Part shown: one piece after another, positions 60,707 through 64,000 of the stretch
Position numbering within the stretch: position 1 is the stretch's first letter
Layout: each line of letters begins with the position of its first letter
Assembly (NCBI GenBank): GCA_944325595.1
Contig: CALVAQ010000003.1
Span: 1 to 64,000 of the forward strand
Source of the DNA: Candidatus Gastranaerophilales bacterium
GTDB taxonomy: Bacteria; Cyanobacteriota; Vampirovibrionia; Gastranaerophilales; Gastranaerophilaceae
Length of the DNA: 64,000 bases
Direction of reading: 5' to 3'
Made by a program: the position numbers and the translations under genes
Notes under the pieces: model-generated
What the model was told of the DNA's origin: nothing
Databases searched by the model: none
The model's input: the letters and a program-made list of their open reading frames with translations, nothing else

Positions 60707-61617
60707 TATCTTCTCCTTTTTGCAAAAAGTTTTTTTAGTCTGCTGAGATTAAAAGATATATAGTCTTTGATAAACAAGCATTTCAAATCAGTTTCCAACA
60801 AATATTTAAACCAGAGTTTTGATTTTATTGCTTTAAAAGGATATAACCAGGGTTTGTTTTTTTTATGAATGTAGTGTAATTGCACCGGCGCCGTCAATGC
60901 TTCTTGAAATCCTTTGTTTGAAAGCATTCTATCATCTGTCTCGTTGTACCAGATGACTAAAGTCATATATTTTGGATGTATAAATTTTACATTTTCAAAA
61001 CAAACTTGAGAAAGGATTTCTTGTTCCGGTGCATCCAGATACTCTTTATATTTGCAAAGATATTCAATAAGTTTTTCTTGAATATTGTCTTTTCTCATTG
61101 CTTCCAGATTGTAAAGCATAAATCCTGCGCCAAAAAATGAATGGGCTTTGTTGTCTGTAATGTTTGCGGAAAATTCTATATCAGGATTTGGTTCTTTTGT
61201 ACAGCATAAATAGGCATCTTCAACAAAATTTTCAAATACATCAGAAACATCTCCCAAAAACAAAACATCAACATCCGTAATTATTGCTTTTTTGTATTGA
61301 GGAAATATCTCCGGAACCAGAAGTTTGTATAACAATTCTTTTGTGAAAAAACAGTTTGCATTTATGTCTTTCCATATATCTTCAAATTTATTATTCATAT
61401 CAATAAAGTCAATAGATGCATTTTTAAATTTCTTTACCTCATTTGTCAAAAGTTTGATATTTGAAGAAGAAATATTATTATGCAAAATATGAAAATTATA
61501 ATTGTATAAAGGTGAAGAATTTTTGAGCAATGAATACATAGCAACACCGGCAGGCAATGCGTATTTTTTATCAAACATCATTATAACGGGTATGATTTTA
61601 TTTTTTGCTTCTTTCAT
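60706..61617 (-). CDS. Family 8 glycosyltransferase
   Basis: 303 residues. GT8 pattern: IPVIMMFDKKYALPAGVAMYS, then KKAIITDVDVLFLGDVSDVF with the DxD (TDVDVLF), FFGAGFMLYNLEAM, and HYIHKKNKPW near the C-terminus. Typically transfers glucose or galactose onto LPS core or a surface glycan. Its stop overlaps the chimeric gene start by 1 nt. Same strand as its neighbours, so one operon is likely. Confidence 0.87.
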   Translation of the reverse strand: MKEAKNKIIPVIMMFDKKYALPAGVAMYSLLKNSSPLYNYNFHILHNNISSSNIKLLTNEVKKFKNASIDFIDMNNKFEDIWKDINANCFFTKELLYKLLVPEIFPQYKKAIITDVDVLFLGDVSDVFENFVEDAYLCCTKEPNPDIEFSANITDNKAHSFFGAGFMLYNLEAMRKDNIQEKLIEYLCKYKEYLDAPEQEILSQVCFENVKFIHPKYMTLVIWYNETDDRMLSNKGFQEALTAPVQLHYIHKKNKPWLYPFKAIKSKLWFKYLLETDLKCLFIKDYISFNLSRLKKLFAKRRR

Positions 61618-61619
61618 CT

Positions 61620-62414
61620 TTATTTAATTTTTTGGGTAATCATTATGCTTTTATTTGCATTTAATTTGAATATTTTGATTAGCTTTTCACTGCTCAAAAC
61701 CGGCAGAATATCGGGATTTTTTCCTTTGCGGAGTTTTATTCTTGATATCCTGAAATTTCCGAGTCGAAAAAGTTTTTTTCTGTCATAATTGTCAAGCCAT
61801 GAAGCGTTAAAATGGTGAATTGCAAAATTTTCTTTTCCTTCCTCCGGTGTACAGAAATAATAGTATGGGTATATCATACAATTTTCACATAGTTCTACTG
61901 TTTTTGTTCCGTCATAAGGTTTTTTGAGACCGAAATTTTTCATAAAATAATTAGAAATTCTCTTTGTATTCGGTTCCATATCCAGACCGTCTTTTGTCTC
62001 AAATTCATGTATCAGATAGTATTCTAAAAGATCTTTTATTATTTTGTGTTCTTGTTTTGCTCCCATAAAAGCTGTCACAGGTGAATAAATATCTTTCCAT
62101 TTTTCAAAACCGGAAACAAAATCGTGTACGAGAAATCTGTCTATGTTTTGAGTGATTTCAACATCCGTGTCAAGATAAATCCCGCCATGGTTGTATAAAG
62201 CGTACAGTCTGATATAGTCGGAAACGAATGCCCATTTTTTGTTTTCAAAAGCCTGTTGGGCGTATTTGTTTTTGATTTTTTCAAATTCTTCATTGCCCCA
62301 CTCTATAATTTCATAATCAGGACAATATTTTTTCCAACTTTCTATGCATTTGATGACAGAATCGGGTTTTTCTGCTGTTCCAACCCAAACGTAATGAATT
62401 TTTTTAGGTATCAT
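61620..62414 (-). CDS. GT32-type glycosyltransferase (sugar-binding DXD family)
   Basis: 264 residues. IPKKIHYVWVGTAEKP, then KKWAFVSDYIRLYALYNHGG and YLDTDVEITQNIDRF carry the DXD motif of the Gly_transf_sug/OCH1-like family (PF04488). FAIHHFNASWLD near the end is also typical. First gene of the cluster; the XRE regulator is transcribed away from it. Probably part of capsule or LPS synthesis. Confidence 0.87.
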   Translation of the reverse strand: MIPKKIHYVWVGTAEKPDSVIKCIESWKKYCPDYEIIEWGNEEFEKIKNKYAQQAFENKKWAFVSDYIRLYALYNHGGIYLDTDVEITQNIDRFLVHDFVSGFEKWKDIYSPVTAFMGAKQEHKIIKDLLEYYLIHEFETKDGLDMEPNTKRISNYFMKNFGLKKPYDGTKTVELCENCMIYPYYYFCTPEEGKENFAIHHFNASWLDNYDRKKLFRLGNFRISRIKLRKGKNPDILPVLSSEKLIKIFKLNANKSIMITQKIK

Positions 62415-62543
62415 GTATTGCCTTTTGCATATAAATCCAATGATTTATATTGTAGGTTTAGTGATGTAAAATGTCAACAAAGTATATAAAAATTGATATA
62501 TAAAGTTGTTTTTTGACACAAAAGACATTGCAATAATTATATT

Positions 62544-62870
62544 GTGCAAAGTACGGAAACAAAAAATTTACTCGGTAAGAGAATAAAAGAGCTGCGTAAA
62601 ACCAAAGGATATACGCAGGAGAAATTGTCTGAAGCAATAGGGGTAGATTCAAAACATCTTAGCAGGGTGGAGTGCGGAATAAATTTTCCCTCATTGGATT
62701 TGCTGTCAAAAATTTCTAAAGTGCTTGATGTAGAACCGTCAATGCTCTTTCAAACAGCACATTTAAAGGATAGAAAAACGCTGCTGAATGAAATAAGAGC
62801 TATTCTCACAAATCAAACCGATGAAAAAATACGCCTTTTTTACAAAATACTGCTTGATATTTCAGATTGA
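62544..62870 (+). CDS. XRE-family transcriptional regulator
   Basis: 108 residues starting at GTG. Residues 9-65 are a standard HTH_XRE (LGKRIKELRKTKGYTQEKLS, IGVDSKHLSRVECGI, DLLSKISKVLDVEPSMLF). The rest is a short helical tail. TTGACA at 62513-62518 lies upstream. It is divergent from the glycosyltransferase cluster and could control it. The start is uncertain because the best -10 candidates overlap the GTG. Confidence 0.78.
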   Translation: MQSTETKNLLGKRIKELRKTKGYTQEKLSEAIGVDSKHLSRVECGINFPSLDLLSKISKVLDVEPSMLFQTAHLKDRKTLLNEIRAILTNQTDEKIRLFYKILLDISD

Positions 62871-63006
62871 AAAACTTGGACTGAAAGCTCAATCTGTAAT
62901 TTGCAGCTTTTATGCTTAATAACAGCACTGGTTTAGTCAAAGAATTGTGCTATAATATTAAATACACTGTACTTTGAAATATGAATATTTAATGTTGTAT
63001 TTTGAA

Positions 63007-63230
63007 AGCGAAAGCCGGTGTGAAAACCGATACGGTTCGACGAAGGTCGAAGCGGAGAGGTTGAAACATAATAAAAGCGGCGTAACAAATCTGAGATTTG
63101 ACAGCCGCAGCGAAAGCCGGTGTGAAAACCGATACGGTTCGACGAAGGTCGAAGCGGAGAGGTTGAAACATAATAAAAGCGGCGTAACAAATCTGAGATT
63201 TGACAGCCGCAGCGTAAACCGGTGCTAAGC
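63007..63230. repeat. 102-bp tandem repeat (two full copies and a partial third)
   Basis: Copies at 63007-63108, 63109-63210 and a partial 63211-63230; the first two are nearly identical. Each unit contains inverted repeats: AACCGATACGGTT, TTCGACGAAGGTCGAA, and GCGGC...GCCGC around AAATCTGAGATTT. The unit is a multiple of three, so reading frames pass through on both strands, but no gene is supported. The 400-bp gap 62871-63270 holds nothing else. Confidence 0.85.
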
Positions 63231-63270
63231 TGACGGAAACGTTCAGTTTTCAAAATCTTCTCAACAATAT

Positions 63271-63680
63271 GGGGACGTTTTGGATTTGACGGGGTGATCG
63301 TTTGTATCAAACTGCGGGTCCGAGCGCTGTTCTCGGTTATCAACGAGCAACTTAAATTAAACGCTAACAACGTTATCGAAGGCAATTTCGGCAGAAGCGC
63401 AGCTAGAATGGCTGCTTAGTAACCGATAGTTCGACAGACTGAACTATGCCCACTCTGTACGGCCAGCTTGCCGCTGTGCAGGGTCCACTATGCAAGATGC
63501 AGTACGGTGATGAGAATTAGCCGTATCAAGTTTTTTCTCAAGGAGCGTATCTCTTGAAACTGCTTTGTCTTAGTTTAGGTTGTGGATGCTTTCCTTGCTA
63601 AGGCGAGATAAAACGCACCTACGCTCGTAGATGTTTGCTGCATTCCATTTCGGACAGGGGTTCGATTCCCCTCGTCTCCA
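63271..63680 (+). ncRNA. ssrA: tmRNA
   Basis: Rescues stalled ribosomes. The acceptor GGGGACG (63271) pairs with CGTCTCC (63673-63679) with one GU; the 5' block TTTTGGATTTGACGGG and 3' T-arm GGGGTTCGATTCC are diagnostic. The tag frame 63363-63419 encodes ANNVIEGNFGRSAARMAA then TAG, ending in the usual small residues AA. The single-piece form of about 410 nt is normal for bacteria. The ANN start is common in cyanobacterial tags. Confidence 0.95.
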
Positions 63681-63970
63681 TAATTTTTTCATATTTTAAA
63701 GTTTAGATTTTTGTGGAATCGAACCCCACGGGGTTCTCCCTCTCGTGAATAAGACATTTTTACCTTTTTTCGGATTATAGGCAGCTCTGTGTTCTTTTGT
63801 TCGTTCTGTTTTACTTTGTAAAACAATCACTCACACCGAACACTGCCGCCGGACGTGCTCGCTCGTCTACGCAGTAGACTCGACTCCGCACTAGCCAAAA
63901 TCCTCCGTCTCCATAATTTTTTCATATTTTAAAGTTTAGATTTTTGTGGAATCGAACCCCCACGGGGTTC
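63673..63970. repeat. Duplicated tmRNA 3' end and flank
   Basis: 63673-63736 (CGTCTCCA, AT-rich flank, inverted T-arm GGAATCGAACCCC, GGGGTTC) recurs at 63906-63970 with one extra C. The 169 bp between them (63737-63905) have no open gene; a GTCTAC-GCA-GTAGAC hairpin lies there. The sequence 63681-64000 contains no coding region. Confidence 0.85.
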
Positions 63971-64000
63971 GGGGCGGAGCCCTGATGTGATTTCGGTTAG

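Noticed and set aside
63007..63230. CRISPR array
   Set aside because: Units are 102 bp and adjacent without unique spacers.
62933..63385. 150-codon minus-strand frame and an 84-codon plus-strand frame over the repeats
   Set aside because: Both are created by a 102-bp repeat whose length is divisible by three, and the minus frame also runs into tmRNA. No ribosome-binding site or family similarity.

Overview
The window looks like a chromosomal piece of a low-GC, Gram-negative, flagellated fermenter. My best guess is a non-photosynthetic relative of Cyanobacteria (Vampirovibrionia/Melainabacteria, possibly Gastranaerophilales). This is inference from gene content: a GH57 glucan branching enzyme, an ANN-type tmRNA tag, MlaE-MlaF-MlaD lipid transport genes (an outer membrane), a meso-DAP type MurE, flagellar FlhB and FliA, and pyruvate phosphate dikinase plus pyruvate kinase. 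No 16S rRNA or photosynthesis gene is present to settle it.

Layout. 1-20 kb is mostly housekeeping: ppdK (cut by the window edge), two GNAT-like paralogues, pheA, a hexose phosphomutase, ahcY, a radical SAM protein, a MarR-regulated drug exporter, holB-holA, birA, rpmI-rplT, a histidine kinase, gmk and ftsI-murE. 20.0-25.8 kb is an accessory island ending at tRNA-Gly. It holds three proteins with different N-terminal domains but the same C-terminal tail, each followed by the same hairpin, and surrounded by small membrane proteins, LprI-like lipoproteins and truncated mini-ORFs. 26-41.4 kb returns to core genes (cca, a sigma factor, fabI, pyk), with a 1067-residue EF-hand protein and a TPR/glycosyltransferase. 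41.4-42 kb is a tRNA cluster (Thr, Thr, Tyr) broken up by partial tRNA copies that carry a small palindromic element. 42-59 kb has TPR proteins, a flhB-fliA-kinase operon, mlaEFD, a GH57 enzyme, rplJ-rplL and secDF. 59.4-62.4 kb is a glycosyltransferase cluster containing a chimeric gene. The window ends with a 102-bp tandem repeat, ssrA (tmRNA), and a duplicated ssrA 3' end.

The strongest candidate for a new system is the 20-25.8 kb island. I read it as a modular effector/immunity-like locus: the effector-like genes have Shine-Dalgarno sites, while the putative partner genes have a -10 box 6-7 nt before ATG, as expected for leaderless mRNAs. The same leaderless arrangement recurs at core genes (holA, ftsI, mlaE and others). 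A second notable theme is repeated rearrangement at the ends of tRNA and tmRNA genes.

Start codons were often moved inward from the longest reading frame to an ATG with a ribosome-binding site, a signal peptide or a well-placed -10 box. No homology search was possible, so family names rest on motifs recognised by eye.
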